The notes below the pieces were generated by a model that worked only from the letters and a program-made list of their open reading frames with translations, did no database searches and was not told where the DNA came from. 64,000 nt of DNA from Flectonema sp. DT1601 (Eukaryota > Euglenozoa > Diplonemea > Diplonemida > Diplonemidae), in NCBI GenBank assembly GCA_964019425.1, contig OZ025814.1, forward strand, positions 1 to 64,000, given 5' to 3'. A program made the translations under genes and the position numbers. This document shows, in pieces, positions 1 through 8,676 of this stretch. How positions within the stretch are numbered: position 1 is the stretch's first letter; every line of letters starts with the position of its first letter.

Positions 1-1567
1 GCGGGTTTGCGGGTTTGCGGGTTTGCGGGTTTGCGGGTTTGCGGGTTTGCGGGTTTGCGGGTTTGCGGGTTTGCGGGTTTGCGGGTTTGCGGGTTTGCGG
101 GTTTGCGGGTTTGCGGGTTTGCGGGTTTGCGGGTTTGCGGGTTTGCGGGTTTGCGGGTTTGCGGGTTTGCGGGTTTGCGGGTTTGCGGGTTTGCGGGTTT
201 GCGGGTTTGCGGGTTTGCGGGTTTGCGGGTTTGCGGGTTTGCGGGTTTGCGGGTTTGCGGGTTTGCGGGTTTGCGGGTTTGCGGGTTTGCGGGTTTGCGG
301 GTTTGCGGGTTTGCGGGTTTGCGGGTTTGCGGGTTTGCGGGTTTGCGGGTTTGCGGGTTTGCGGGTTTGCGGGTTTGCGGGTTTGCGGGTTTGCGGGTTT
401 GCGGGTTTGCGGGTTTGCGGGTTTGCGGGTTTGCGGGTTTGCGGGTTTGCGGGTTTGCGGGTTTGCGGGTTTGCGGGTTTGCGGGTTTGCGGGTTTGCGG
501 GTTTGCGGGTTTGCGGGTTTGCGGGTTTGCGGGTTTGCGGGTTTGCGGGTTTGCGGGTTTGCGGGTTTGCGGGTTTGCGGGTTTGCGGGTTTGCGGGTTT
601 GCGGGTTTGCGGGTTTGCGGGTTTGCGGGTTTGCGGGTTTGCGGGTTTGCGGGTTTGCGGGTTTGCGGGTTTGCGGGTTTGCGGGTTTGCGGGTTTGCGG
701 GTTTGCGGGTTTGCGGGTTTGCGGGTTTGCGGGTTTGCGGGTTTGCGGGTTTGCGGGTTTGCGGGTTTGCGGGTTTGCGGGTTTGCGGGTTTGCGGGTTT
801 GCGGGTTTGCGGGTTTGCGGGTTTGCGGGTTTGCGGGTTTGCGGGTTTGCGGGTTTGCGGGTTTGCGGGTTTGCGGGTTTGCGGGTTTGCGGGTTTGCGG
901 GTTTGCGGGTTTGCGGGTTTGCGGGTTTGCGGGTTTGCGGGTTTGCGGGTTTGCGGGTTTGCGGGTTTGCGGGTTTGCGGGTTTGCGGGTTTGCGGGTTT
1001 GCGGGTTTGCGGGTTTGCGGGTTTGCGGGTTTGCGGGTTTGCGGGTTTGCGGGTTTGCGGGTTTGCGGGTTTGCGGGTTTGCGGGTTTGCGGGTTTGCGG
1101 GTTTGCGGGTTTGCGGGTTTGCGGGTTTGCGGGTTTGCGGGTTTGCGGGTTTGCGGGTTTGCGGGTTTGCGGGTTTGCGGGTTTGCGGGTTTGCGGGTTT
1201 GCGGGTTTGCGGGTTTGCGGGTTTGCGGGTTTGCGGGTTTGCGGGTTTGCGGGTTTGCGGGTTTGCGGGTTTGCGGGTTTGCGGGTTTGCGGGTTTGCGG
1301 GTTTGCGGGTTTGCGGGTTTGCGGGTTTGCGGGTTTGCGGGTTTGCGGGTTTGCGGGTTTGCGGGTTTGCGGGTTTGCGGGTTTGCGGGTTTGCGGGTTT
1401 GCGGGTTTGCGGGTTTGCGGGTTTGCGGGTTTGCGGGTTTGCGGGTTTGCGGGTTTGCGGGTTTGCGGGTTTGCGGGTTTGCGGGTTTGCGGGTTTGCGG
1501 GTTTGCGGGTTTGCGGGTTTGCGGGTTTGCGGGTTTGCGGGTTTGCGGGTTTGCGGGTTTGCGGGTT
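1..1567. repeat. TTTGCGGG tandem array
   Basis: An uninterrupted 8-bp tandem repeat (unit GCGGGTTT, equal to TTTGCGGG), about 195 units with no visible mismatch, ending where GCGGGTTC begins the next element. The G-rich strand is the plus strand. At a natural left chromosome end the C-rich strand would be on top, so this is not a terminal telomere in this orientation; it is interstitial, a satellite, or an assembly join. A few more units lie near 5614-5644, on the other side of the inserted mobile element. All frames are open because 8 is not a multiple of 3 and the unit contains no stop codon, so the long open frames here are artefacts. Confidence 0.97.
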
Positions 1568-1944
1568 CGCATCCTTCGTCCACAGAATAAACCTCTGGCG
1601 CATGCCCTCGGGTTTCTCCTCCAACACAGTGAACGGTACGTTGCTCGACACACCCGGGCCAACCGCCTTCCGGGCTATGCCAAACGATGCCAGCTCTCCA
1701 GCATGCACATCCGAAAACACAGTCCGGCCCGTCGACCTTGCTATCTTCCCCACTTCCGGCGAAAACGTCAGCTTCCACACCTCGTCAAACCGCCCCTGCG
1801 ATTCGGTATTCAGCCGTTTGCGTAATCCCGCCACATCCATCACCGGCACACCACTCACATGTAACGGCGAGGCCTTCTCCACCGGCGTCGTTGGCAATCG
1901 TGTCCTCTTCCCCCGCCTCACCAAGCTGTGCTGCGTTCCAACCC

Positions 1945-3135
1945 TCACAGCAGCTTTGTCGCCCGCCAAGTCCCCATAGCCCTGGCAGTACTCACCGGAT
2001 TGGATGCATATCGGAGGGTCGTAGCAGAAACTCCCTCTCCGCCTTCTGTGTGTTTGAGAAGACGTGATACCAGGGACGGAGAAGTCAACTTTCCTTCCTC
2101 CAGTGCTTGCATCAGGACGCCAGCTGCCCCTCTCTTCACAGAATGTGCGGTGAAGAGGCACATGTCCGGGTCTTTCCGCCACAAATCCACCAGCCGTTCC
2201 GACGTCACCGCCGTTAGCTGCTCGAACGGAGACAGCTCCTTCACCAAATGAGCTATCACCTCCACCAGATCGCCCTGGATCACCACCCATCTCGACGCGA
2301 CATACGGGTCTGCCCGGCGATGCTTCGGTGTCATCCCCCAATCGATGATCACTTCGTCCTTTTCCAACCAAATGAACTGAGGGGACGTCAGCTTCTGTAC
2401 CTCCCCCCACCTCGATGCAGTCTTCCAACATACGAGAGCCGCCAACCTCAGATCCGGTGTTTGCTTGTTCGCCCACCCCAGCAGTTTCTCCTTCCCAATC
2501 GGTCGAGCTTGTTTGACCGGAACGGCCGCGCCTTGCGACCGGAGCGCTGCCGCCAAGCTGAGAAGAGGTTGCCGCTCCAGCCCCAAATGTCGAAACACGC
2601 CGGACAACGCTTTTGCGTAGTTTAATTGCCCCTGCGGTGTGACTCCGGTTGCCAGAACAAACAACGCCGCCGCTTCCGCCGTAACCGCTATCCGCTGCGA
2701 CGTTGCCCAGCCCTGCAGCCTTCCCCACAGGTTGCGTCTTTTCTGTGACGTTTCGGCAGCCCACATGTTCGAAACCACGTCGCCCAGCCGCTCCATCGCT
2801 TCGTCGAGGTCGACCGTCCCTTCCTGTGCCAGCGGCCGCACCCCGGCCCCTGCCACATGCTCCAGAACCACTTGTCCGAACACCGAAGGCATCCTCGCAC
2901 CCACGCCAGCTAGATGTCCTTCCCTCACCTCCTCCAAGATCCGTCGTTGTCTTTGCAGATTCCTTGGCGGCCCAGCATCTCCTGCTAAGCCCGCCTCGGT
3001 CAGACTTCGGGATCCAGTTCCCTGAACCGGAATACCCCCACCTTTTTGGCTTTTCCTTCCGACCCCGATATCGAGCGATCCCTCCACTTCCGTAGGCAGT
3101 GCGACCCCTCTGACCCTTCGGCCAGGCATATCCAC
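1945..3135 (-). CDS. Tyrosine recombinase of the mobile element
   Basis: About 396 residues; the C-terminal half has the landmarks of a tyrosine recombinase: a first-arginine box TASRWGEV, a lysine-bearing strand near WGMTPKH, a second box AHSVKRGA (the usual H-x-x-R region), a following LLKH, and a candidate nucleophile tyrosine in TLRYAS close to the C-terminus. Such enzymes cut and rejoin DNA through a 3'-phosphotyrosine link and would move the element as a circular or linear DNA intermediate. The N-terminal third resembles nothing I recognise and may include non-coding translation, because the first codon is GTG and the true start is uncertain. It lies downstream of the coiled-coil frame on the same strand. 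Confidence 0.75.
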   Translation of the reverse strand: MDMPGRRVRGVALPTEVEGSLDIGVGRKSQKGGGIPVQGTGSRSLTEAGLAGDAGPPRNLQRQRRILEEVREGHLAGVGARMPSVFGQVVLEHVAGAGVRPLAQEGTVDLDEAMERLGDVVSNMWAAETSQKRRNLWGRLQGWATSQRIAVTAEAAALFVLATGVTPQGQLNYAKALSGVFRHLGLERQPLLSLAAALRSQGAAVPVKQARPIGKEKLLGWANKQTPDLRLAALVCWKTASRWGEVQKLTSPQFIWLEKDEVIIDWGMTPKHRRADPYVASRWVVIQGDLVEVIAHLVKELSPFEQLTAVTSERLVDLWRKDPDMCLFTAHSVKRGAAGVLMQALEEGKLTSPSLVSRLLKHTEGGEGVSATTLRYASNPVSTARAMGTWRATKLL

Positions 3136-3404
3136 CCCCGAAGCGCGGCAACCCCCATCCGTTTGGGCAAGTTTATTTTGACCAGCCTTTCCAGCCCCGT
3201 CCCCGGAACTGAACGGCCTCCCGTCCCGTGGTTGCTTCGAGGCTCGTTGTCCCTCCCAACCCGGTCCGTGACCACCAACCCTCCAACCTGGCTGGGAATA
3301 TCCACTACCCCAAGAGGAACGACCCCTCCGGCCTCCTGGCCGGGCATGTTTCCCCCCTGAGCTGGGACCCCTCCAACCTGATCGGGCATTGCCAGAGCTG
3401 ACTG

Positions 3405-5210
3405 TCAGTAGCCCCGGCCTCGGCCGTTTTTTGCACTTGGCTTCGGCGCCGACGCAGCCACCACCTTGCCTCCCACGAACGGCTTCCGGTTTGTGTGCTT
3501 CTCCGCTGCCTTCCTTGCCTCGGCTGTCTCGGGTGTGAGAGACTCCTCCAAGAGCTTGCTTTCGTAGCTCCTTGCTGCGGCCTCGCTGTTCTCATGGTAC
3601 CGATAATACTCAAGCATCTTGAGTATCTCGAGGGAAGATTTCTCCGGTCCACTTGTCACCACCGTCACCGCGAGCGCCGCCAGCCTCCTCGCGTTCTCCC
3701 GTGTCCACTTCCCGTTCCCGGCGAATCTCCTCGCGATTGCCCATTGCAGCGCCTCACATTCCTGCGGACCCCCCGCAGCAAATCCAGCCCACATCTGTTG
3801 GTTTCCAGCCGCCTGAGTTGAATTTAACTGTGATCTCTCCCTGTCTTCTTCCCAGTGACCTGGGGCCCACCCCTCGCCCCCCAGTTCAAACTGACGGAGC
3901 CCGCTCACCTCTCCCAGGACCGCCGCCACTACGCGATCCTGTTCCACTGCCACGATCACTCCCCTCTCCGACCCGCACAACACCTTCATCCCAACCCTCC
4001 ATTCCGGATTGGCTGGTTCCTTCTTCTTCTTGGCATCCAACATCACCGACAAATTCGACAGTACGTCGGTCAATTCCCCTATTCCGCTGCCCGCGGTAGG
4101 CGGCGACGCCGATGTTTGTAATTGCTGTTGCTGTTGCTGCTGCTGTTGCAGTAGCTGATGTTGTTGCTGTTGCTGCTGTTGCATTTGTTGTTGCTGATCT
4201 TGTTGTTGTTGCAGATGCTGTTGCTGTTGCCGTCTCAAATCCGCAAGCTCTTCCGCTTGCAGTTGTTGTTGTTGCATCTGGGATTTCATCAAGTCTCGAA
4301 GCTCCGCCAAACCAGACAATTCTTGTCCCCGTCGTTGCTGTTGCTCCAACTGATCCTTTACAACTCCTTCCCGGATCTGTGTCAATTCCTTCGCACTCCG
4401 CATTGTTTCCGCCCGTTGCGACGCGATTTGTGCCCGGAGGTCCGCAACTTCCTTGGCATGCTGTTGTTGGTGTTGGTGTTGCACCTGCTGGCGTTGCTCC
4501 TGCACCTTCTGTTGTTGTTGCTGTTCTTGCAGCTTTTCTTGTTGTGTCCGTACCTCCGCTTCCACTGCGCCTTGGCGTTGTGCTACTTGCCCCAGTGCCT
4601 GCCCCGTCGCAGCCTGCACCCCGGCTAACCGTTGGTCCGCCCCGACCGCGTACTCCTGAGTGGCCTGAAACAGACCACCCAGCCCCTGCTCTGTGTTCTC
4701 GTGCCTCGCCGCCAACCCACGCAGCACTTCGCTGGCCTCCTCGGTACTCACATAGTCCGTCATGACTACGTCAGCTGCCTCGTCGACATCGTACACCACC
4801 TGTTGTGAGTTAGGCGGCGGGTGGGAAAACTGCGCTGCCCCTTGCACCACCAACTGACCGCGCGAGTCAGACATCTCCACGAGATATCCACAAAAAACCT
4901 CTGGCTTTTTCTCGGCCAGCACCGTCAAGAGCACAAACACCCCACGTGCCGATGCCCTGCTCACTACCTCCTTCGTCGTCTTCAAAAGACGTGCCAACAG
5001 CACGTCGTTCATCCACCTCTCGGCGGAGTCGTCGTCTACCCGGCTCGTCGGTACCCACCAAAACGCCCCTTCGGCGGTTGTCATCCCACACGCACGAAGT
5101 GCGCTCTCCTTCCGTGTTCTTAAGTCTACATTTCCCTTTTTAGGGCAGGGTAACCCGGTCTGCTGCCACAAGCTGTCCAGACTTGTCGGCATGCTGAACT
5201 CGTACGACAT
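3405..5210 (-). CDS. Coiled-coil, Gln-rich first protein of the element
   Basis: A 601-residue frame from a clear ATG at 5210. Residues around 160-360 form a long coiled coil rich in glutamine with several runs of Q, giving CAA/CAG-repeat DNA near 4110-4560. A more ordinary N-terminal domain of about 140 residues precedes it, and a C-terminal globular part and a basic tail (KPSAKNGRGRGY) follow. It has no zinc knuckle or recognised catalytic motif. By position it is the first frame of the element, upstream of the recombinase, so a structural or DNA/RNA-binding role is possible, but this is inference. Identity as a gag-like protein is not shown. Confidence 0.6.
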   Translation of the reverse strand: MSYEFSMPTSLDSLWQQTGLPCPKKGNVDLRTRKESALRACGMTTAEGAFWWVPTSRVDDDSAERWMNDVLLARLLKTTKEVVSRASARGVFVLLTVLAEKKPEVFCGYLVEMSDSRGQLVVQGAAQFSHPPPNSQQVVYDVDEAADVVMTDYVSTEEASEVLRGLAARHENTEQGLGGLFQATQEYAVGADQRLAGVQAATGQALGQVAQRQGAVEAEVRTQQEKLQEQQQQQKVQEQRQQVQHQHQQQHAKEVADLRAQIASQRAETMRSAKELTQIREGVVKDQLEQQQRRGQELSGLAELRDLMKSQMQQQQLQAEELADLRRQQQQHLQQQQDQQQQMQQQQQQQHQLLQQQQQQQQQLQTSASPPTAGSGIGELTDVLSNLSVMLDAKKKKEPANPEWRVGMKVLCGSERGVIVAVEQDRVVAAVLGEVSGLRQFELGGEGWAPGHWEEDRERSQLNSTQAAGNQQMWAGFAAGGPQECEALQWAIARRFAGNGKWTRENARRLAALAVTVVTSGPEKSSLEILKMLEYYRYHENSEAAARSYESKLLEESLTPETAEARKAAEKHTNRKPFVGGKVVAASAPKPSAKNGRGRGY

Positions 5211-5613
5211 TTCAAAACTTTAACGTAAAAGTCTGAAAAACCCTGTGATAAAGCTAAAAGAATGATATTGTAGGAAAAATAAATCTTAAAAGTAATCTGA
5301 TTTCTTTTCTGGACTTGAAAAGCCTAAGAAAGCCGTTTTAACAGGAACAGCTTGAATGCACTCGGAATCACAAAAATAGTCTAGGGGAAGTCCCCTTTTG
5401 AAGAAAGACTGCTTGTCTAACGATCAGCTTCTGCAACCAAGTCGGTGCAGCAAACTTATTGTCAATGAGCGGACCCTTCGGAAAACAGAAAAAACAATTG
5501 AAGTTGAGAACTCAAACTTCTTTTGACACTAGCAATAAATAATGAAATGAAAACAAGAGAAAATGATATTAGATAAATTAAACACTGCCATTTGCAAGGT
5601 TCCCAAGTGGTAA

Positions 5614-5650
5614 GGGTTTGCGGGTTTGCGGGTTTGCGGGTTTGTGGGGG
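5614..5650. repeat. Short TTTGCGGG repeat right of the element
   Basis: Three to four units of the same 8-bp repeat as at 1-1567, in the same orientation, followed by a G run. Their presence right after the recombinase element indicates the element sits within, or at the edge of, this repeat. Confidence 0.9.
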
Positions 5651-6229
5651 GGGGGCTGCGTTCCGCCATCCCATAGTTCTTCCCACATTTCTATTTTATT
5701 GGAAATAATGAACGATAACCTTATTAATATAACTAAATTCCTATATTCCCATCCCAGGGTCGCACACATTGCAGATACAGGTTCGATAAACCTGTTGTAA
5801 AATACTTCCAGATGTAACAAACAGATAACCTAAGCCACATATCCAATCATCATAAACCTAGCCGTCGTTTTCGTGCTAGCATATTAATATAACAACAACT
5901 ACAGATATCTTTCAGAAAAACAAAAACAAAGGACTTGATAAAACAGGGTGCAGTGTGCATTTTCAGCTAAGGGAGGACATTTTTCATTTGTCGTCCCGTT
6001 GGGACAGAAAAGTAATAAATAAATAAAAAAATGCGAAAAAAAAAAGAAATTGCTTATATATAACGTTTATTTATTTATTTATTTTTATTTTATTTTTTTT
6101 TTTCATGTTTGATTATTTCCTCTTCATATTATTTTTTTTTTTTTTTCTGCCTCTCTTAATCCTGTTCGTTTCTTTGAAACGAAAATTCATTTGAATATTA
6201 TTAATATTATTCCTTGGTCAGCATCTTTC
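5651..6229. other. AT-rich non-coding stretch with A-tailed hairpin
   Basis: No supported gene. It holds a 5-bp hairpin GTCCC-gtt-GGGAC (5993-6005) followed by an A/T-rich tail with AATAAATAAA-like sequence, and long T and A runs near 6040-6150. The hairpin plus A-rich tail resembles the 3' end of a retroposon copy, and a sister motif lies at 6236-6271. Confidence 0.5.
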
Positions 6230-6271
6230 ATTGTCGCCCTTTGGGCCTGTTAAAAAAAAAAAAAAAAAAAA
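6230..6271 (+). repeat. Hairpin plus poly-A, possible retroposon 3' end
   Basis: TTGTC then a GCCC-ttt-GGGC hairpin (6236-6246), then about 19 A residues. The preceding TTTCATT(T)GTCG is shared with the motif at 5984-5994, so two related 3' ends may lie here about 245 bp apart. The family cannot be named. Confidence 0.35.
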
Positions 6272-6385
6272 GAAAGTTTACATCAGGAATAGGGCAGGAG
6301 CCAAAAGCTCCCAGTCCGTTACTTCCCACCTTTTCGAAAACTTATTTATAAATAAAAATTGCAGAAAAGTAATAATAATAAAAAG

Positions 6386-6543
6386 TTGCGATATCCCAGG
6401 GGTAGTGGTATAACCCTCGCCCTGGGGCTGGGTGATCGCTGGTTCGACCCCCTGCCACTGCAATAACCCATCGCGCCCGTATACGCAATTAGTTCAAATC
6501 CCACGCCCGAAGGGCGTCCAGGGTAGGCACCTGGTAGACTCTC
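6386..6543 (+). mobile_element. tRNA-derived SINE-like sequence
   Basis: 6386-6463 can be drawn as a degenerate tRNA: an acceptor helix TTGCGAT/CACTGCAA with one mismatch, a box-A-like segment (6397-6410), an anticodon-loop-like CCTGGGG at the place of a proline UGG anticodon, and a perfect B box GGTTCGACCC at 6441-6450. The anticodon and T stems pair poorly, so this is not a working tRNA. It is followed by a second B-box-like AGTTCAAATCCC, a CGCCC-GAA-GGGCG hairpin (about 6503-6515) and a CCAGG...CCTGG hairpin, just before the 2609-bp array begins. Internal RNA polymerase III boxes with a tRNA head are the hallmark of SINEs. Only one copy is in the window, so dispersal is not shown. Confidence 0.5.
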
Positions 6544-6867
6544 CTATGCAGCAAATAAAGGTTTGTTCCACTCTCGAGTAGAGTACTGTAGCAGAGCAAT
6601 CCGATTCCAATCACATAAGGGAGAACGGGGGAGAACACAATACTCGGTTAGCAGAATAACGCAAACCCAAGGTATCATCAGGGTGCGAAATCGCTGCTAA
6701 ATAAAACACCAAATAAATTATTATGCTTGCGTGAACAGTAAGTTGAAATATAATAAGCAAAAAACAAAAAAAGAGGACGGGAAAACGAGACGACATTTCG
6801 CTTCCACTCCATGCTTTGTATTCCTACTTTTTATAAATCATTGAAAGAAGCATCGTGCGCTATATCA

Positions 6868-7329
6868 TTAAGCGATTACCGAAAGCTCGAAGGCAATCTG
6901 CCAATCTTCAAATTCGGGTTTGATAAACCTGCAGTACCACTTTGCGGTTCCGTACTTGGTGGTGGTGAAGCCAATAGCGTGGTACAGTGTTGGGGACTCC
7001 TGGTATCCAGCAAGGAACCCATTAGCTGTCATTGGAGTCGGTGTTACGGACTTAAAGTAAGACTCAAGATGCGGCTGAAAAATGTAACGATCGGAAGAGT
7101 ATGGGACAAACTTAGCACCCGAGTTGTACATAGCAGCGAGCGCTTCAAAGTTTTGAGAGTTCCAGAGTTCAAGACCCTTCTTTAATTGTGCTGCCATCCA
7201 GCTAGGAGGTGTTGCCTTCACTAAGGAAGATGAACTGCTTGGAACACCAATAGACATGCAGTCGAAGGCAATTTCCCAAACATTTCCAGGCTTGATCCAT
7301 CTGACATAATATGTTCCCTTTCCAGTACT
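6868..7329 (-). pseudogene. Truncated SnoaL-like gene copy
   Basis: This copy keeps only the last 153 residues (second domain and part of the linker) of the 253-residue protein. The signal peptide and first domain are lost in the 1562-bp deletion that also removed most of the spacer. The remaining frame is open and matches the full copies almost exactly, so the deletion is recent. Without the leader it could not be secreted; expression is doubtful. Confidence 0.85.
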
Positions 7330-7331
7330 TT

Positions 7332-7914
7332 CGAGAAACGAAAAACAAAATTTGAGAGGGGTTAACTGGTACTTATCTGGTTAAGCATGCAGATGACGTG
7401 TCATCAAAGTTAACTACCAATTTTTTTTAAAAAAATAGTTCGAAACATTCGGAGGAGGTTTTTTTTTTGTTCCCCGAAATAATATTAAAAAAAGGATTAC
7501 GTTCGATGAGAAATTGCCAGTGCTGGAAATCGGACTTCTGCTGACTCTACCATCACGAAAAAAGATTTTAAAAAAAACAAATAAATAAAACTATGCAGCA
7601 AATAAAGGTTTGTTCCACTCTCGAGTAGAGTACTGTAGCAGAGCAATCCGATTCCAATCACATAAGGGAGAACGGGGGAGAACACAATACTCGGTTAGCA
7701 GAATAACGCAAACCCAAGGTATCATCAGGGTGCGAAATCGCTGCTAAATAAAACACCAAATAAATTATTATGCTTGCGTGAACAGTAAGTTGAAATATAA
7801 TAAGCAAAAAACAAAAAAAGAGGACGGGAAAACGAGACGACATTTCGCTTCCACTCCATGCTTTGTATTCCTACTTTTTATAAATCATTGAAAGAAGCAT
7901 CGTGCGCTATATCA
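7332..7914. other. Array spacer remainder, first to second unit
   Basis: Non-coding. It corresponds base for base to the part of the full spacer at 9941-10523, with homopolymer runs and the start of the next unit at 7591. No gene seen. Confidence 0.8.
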
Positions 7915-8676
7915 TTAAGCGATTACCGAAAGCTCGAAGGCAATCTGCCAATCTTCAAATTCGGGTTTGATAAACCTGCAGTACCACTTTGCGGTTCCGT
8001 ACTTGGTGGTGGTGAAGCCAATAGCGTGGTACAGTGTTGGGGACTCCTGGTATCCAGCAAGGAACCCATTAGCTGTCATTGGAGTCGGTGTTACGGACTT
8101 AAAGTAAGACTCAAGATACGGCTGAAAAATGTAACGATCGGAAGAGTATGGGACAAACTTAGCACCCGAGTTGTACATAGCAGCGAGCGCTTCAAAGTTT
8201 TGAGAGTTCCAGAGTTCAAGACCCTTCTTTAATTGTGCTGCCATCCAGCTAGGAGGTGTTGCCTTCACTAAGGAAGATGAACTGCTTGGAACACCAATAG
8301 ACATGCAGTCGAAGGCAATTTCCCAAACATTTCCAGGCTTGATCCATCTGACATAATATGTTCCCTTTCCAGTACTGTCGCTGGACTCACCGATCTCGTG
8401 CCACAAGCTGTCGCTCTCCTGCAACACGTGAGTTGGAGTCAATGACAAGTTACGTAGTCCACTTTCGTATGCCTGTTTAAAAAAAGGAACCAAGTTCTTT
8501 CCCAACAAAAATGTATCAGCAGTTGGCGGGATCAGCTCAGCACCAGGATTGTAGATACTCTGCACCCCGGTAAAGTTTTGAGAGTTGTACAGCTCTGCGA
8601 ACCTCTTATCAGATTCAACCATCCACTGAGGTGGTGCAACAGCAACGGCAGCGGCAAGAAGAACTGTCTGCATCAT
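7915..8676 (-). CDS. Secreted protein with two SnoaL/NTF2-like domains (copy 2)
   Basis: 253 residues starting at the double methionine MMQTVLLAAAVAVA, a short signal peptide; upstream in-frame residues read as untranslated sequence. Two domains of about 112 residues follow (about 15-126 and 142-253), each beginning PP-x-W-M and sharing the pattern ELxNSQNF then YNxGA and P, so the protein arose by internal duplication. The spacing of the helix, the YNPGAELIPP strand and the HEIGE segment fits the SnoaL/DUF4440 branch of the NTF2-like cone fold, which binds small ligands or acts as an isomerase or hydrolase. No catalytic function can be read. A Ser-rich linker (VPSSSSS) joins the domains. This copy differs from the next two at two residues (Val for Ala in GKNLVPFF, Tyr for His in FQPYLES). 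Confidence 0.8.
   Translation of the reverse strand: MMQTVLLAAAVAVAPPQWMVESDKRFAELYNSQNFTGVQSIYNPGAELIPPTADTFLLGKNLVPFFKQAYESGLRNLSLTPTHVLQESDSLWHEIGESSDSTGKGTYYVRWIKPGNVWEIAFDCMSIGVPSSSSSLVKATPPSWMAAQLKKGLELWNSQNFEALAAMYNSGAKFVPYSSDRYIFQPYLESYFKSVTPTPMTANGFLAGYQESPTLYHAIGFTTTKYGTAKWYCRFIKPEFEDWQIAFELSVIA

Larger units (their letters stand above)
1568..5612 (-). mobile_element. Tyrosine-recombinase element inserted in TTTGCGGG repeats
   Basis: A GC-rich block of about 4 kb, unlike the AT-rich host spacers, with TTTGCGGG repeats directly on its left and short TTTGCGGG repeats on its right. It carries two long minus-strand reading frames: a coiled-coil, glutamine-rich first protein (3405-5210) and a tyrosine recombinase (about 1945-3135). 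I see no reverse transcriptase between them. The ends without a long frame, 1568-1944 and 5211-5612, show no clear terminal repeats by eye. Insertion into a telomere-like repeat recalls the TATE elements of trypanosomatids; a Crypton-like or DIRS-derived element is the alternative. It looks nearly whole and fairly young. The family is inferred from the recombinase motifs only. Confidence 0.75.

Noticed and set aside
1-1567. CRISPR array
   Set aside because: The repeats are contiguous without spacers and the DNA is eukaryotic.
7-1979. Three long overlapping plus-strand frames coding for an RVCGFAGL repeat
   Set aside because: They are translations of the 8-bp repeat, open in all frames because the unit contains no stop codon; no ATG and no protein-like composition.
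5770-5800. T-arm-like hairpin ACAGGTTCGATAAACCTGT
   Set aside because: It lacks the invariant C after the loop and there is no matching D or anticodon arm upstream.
7858-8232. 124-codon plus-strand frame opposite the SnoaL-like gene
   Set aside because: Antisense shadow of the second domain; it has no features of its own and recurs only because the unit recurs.
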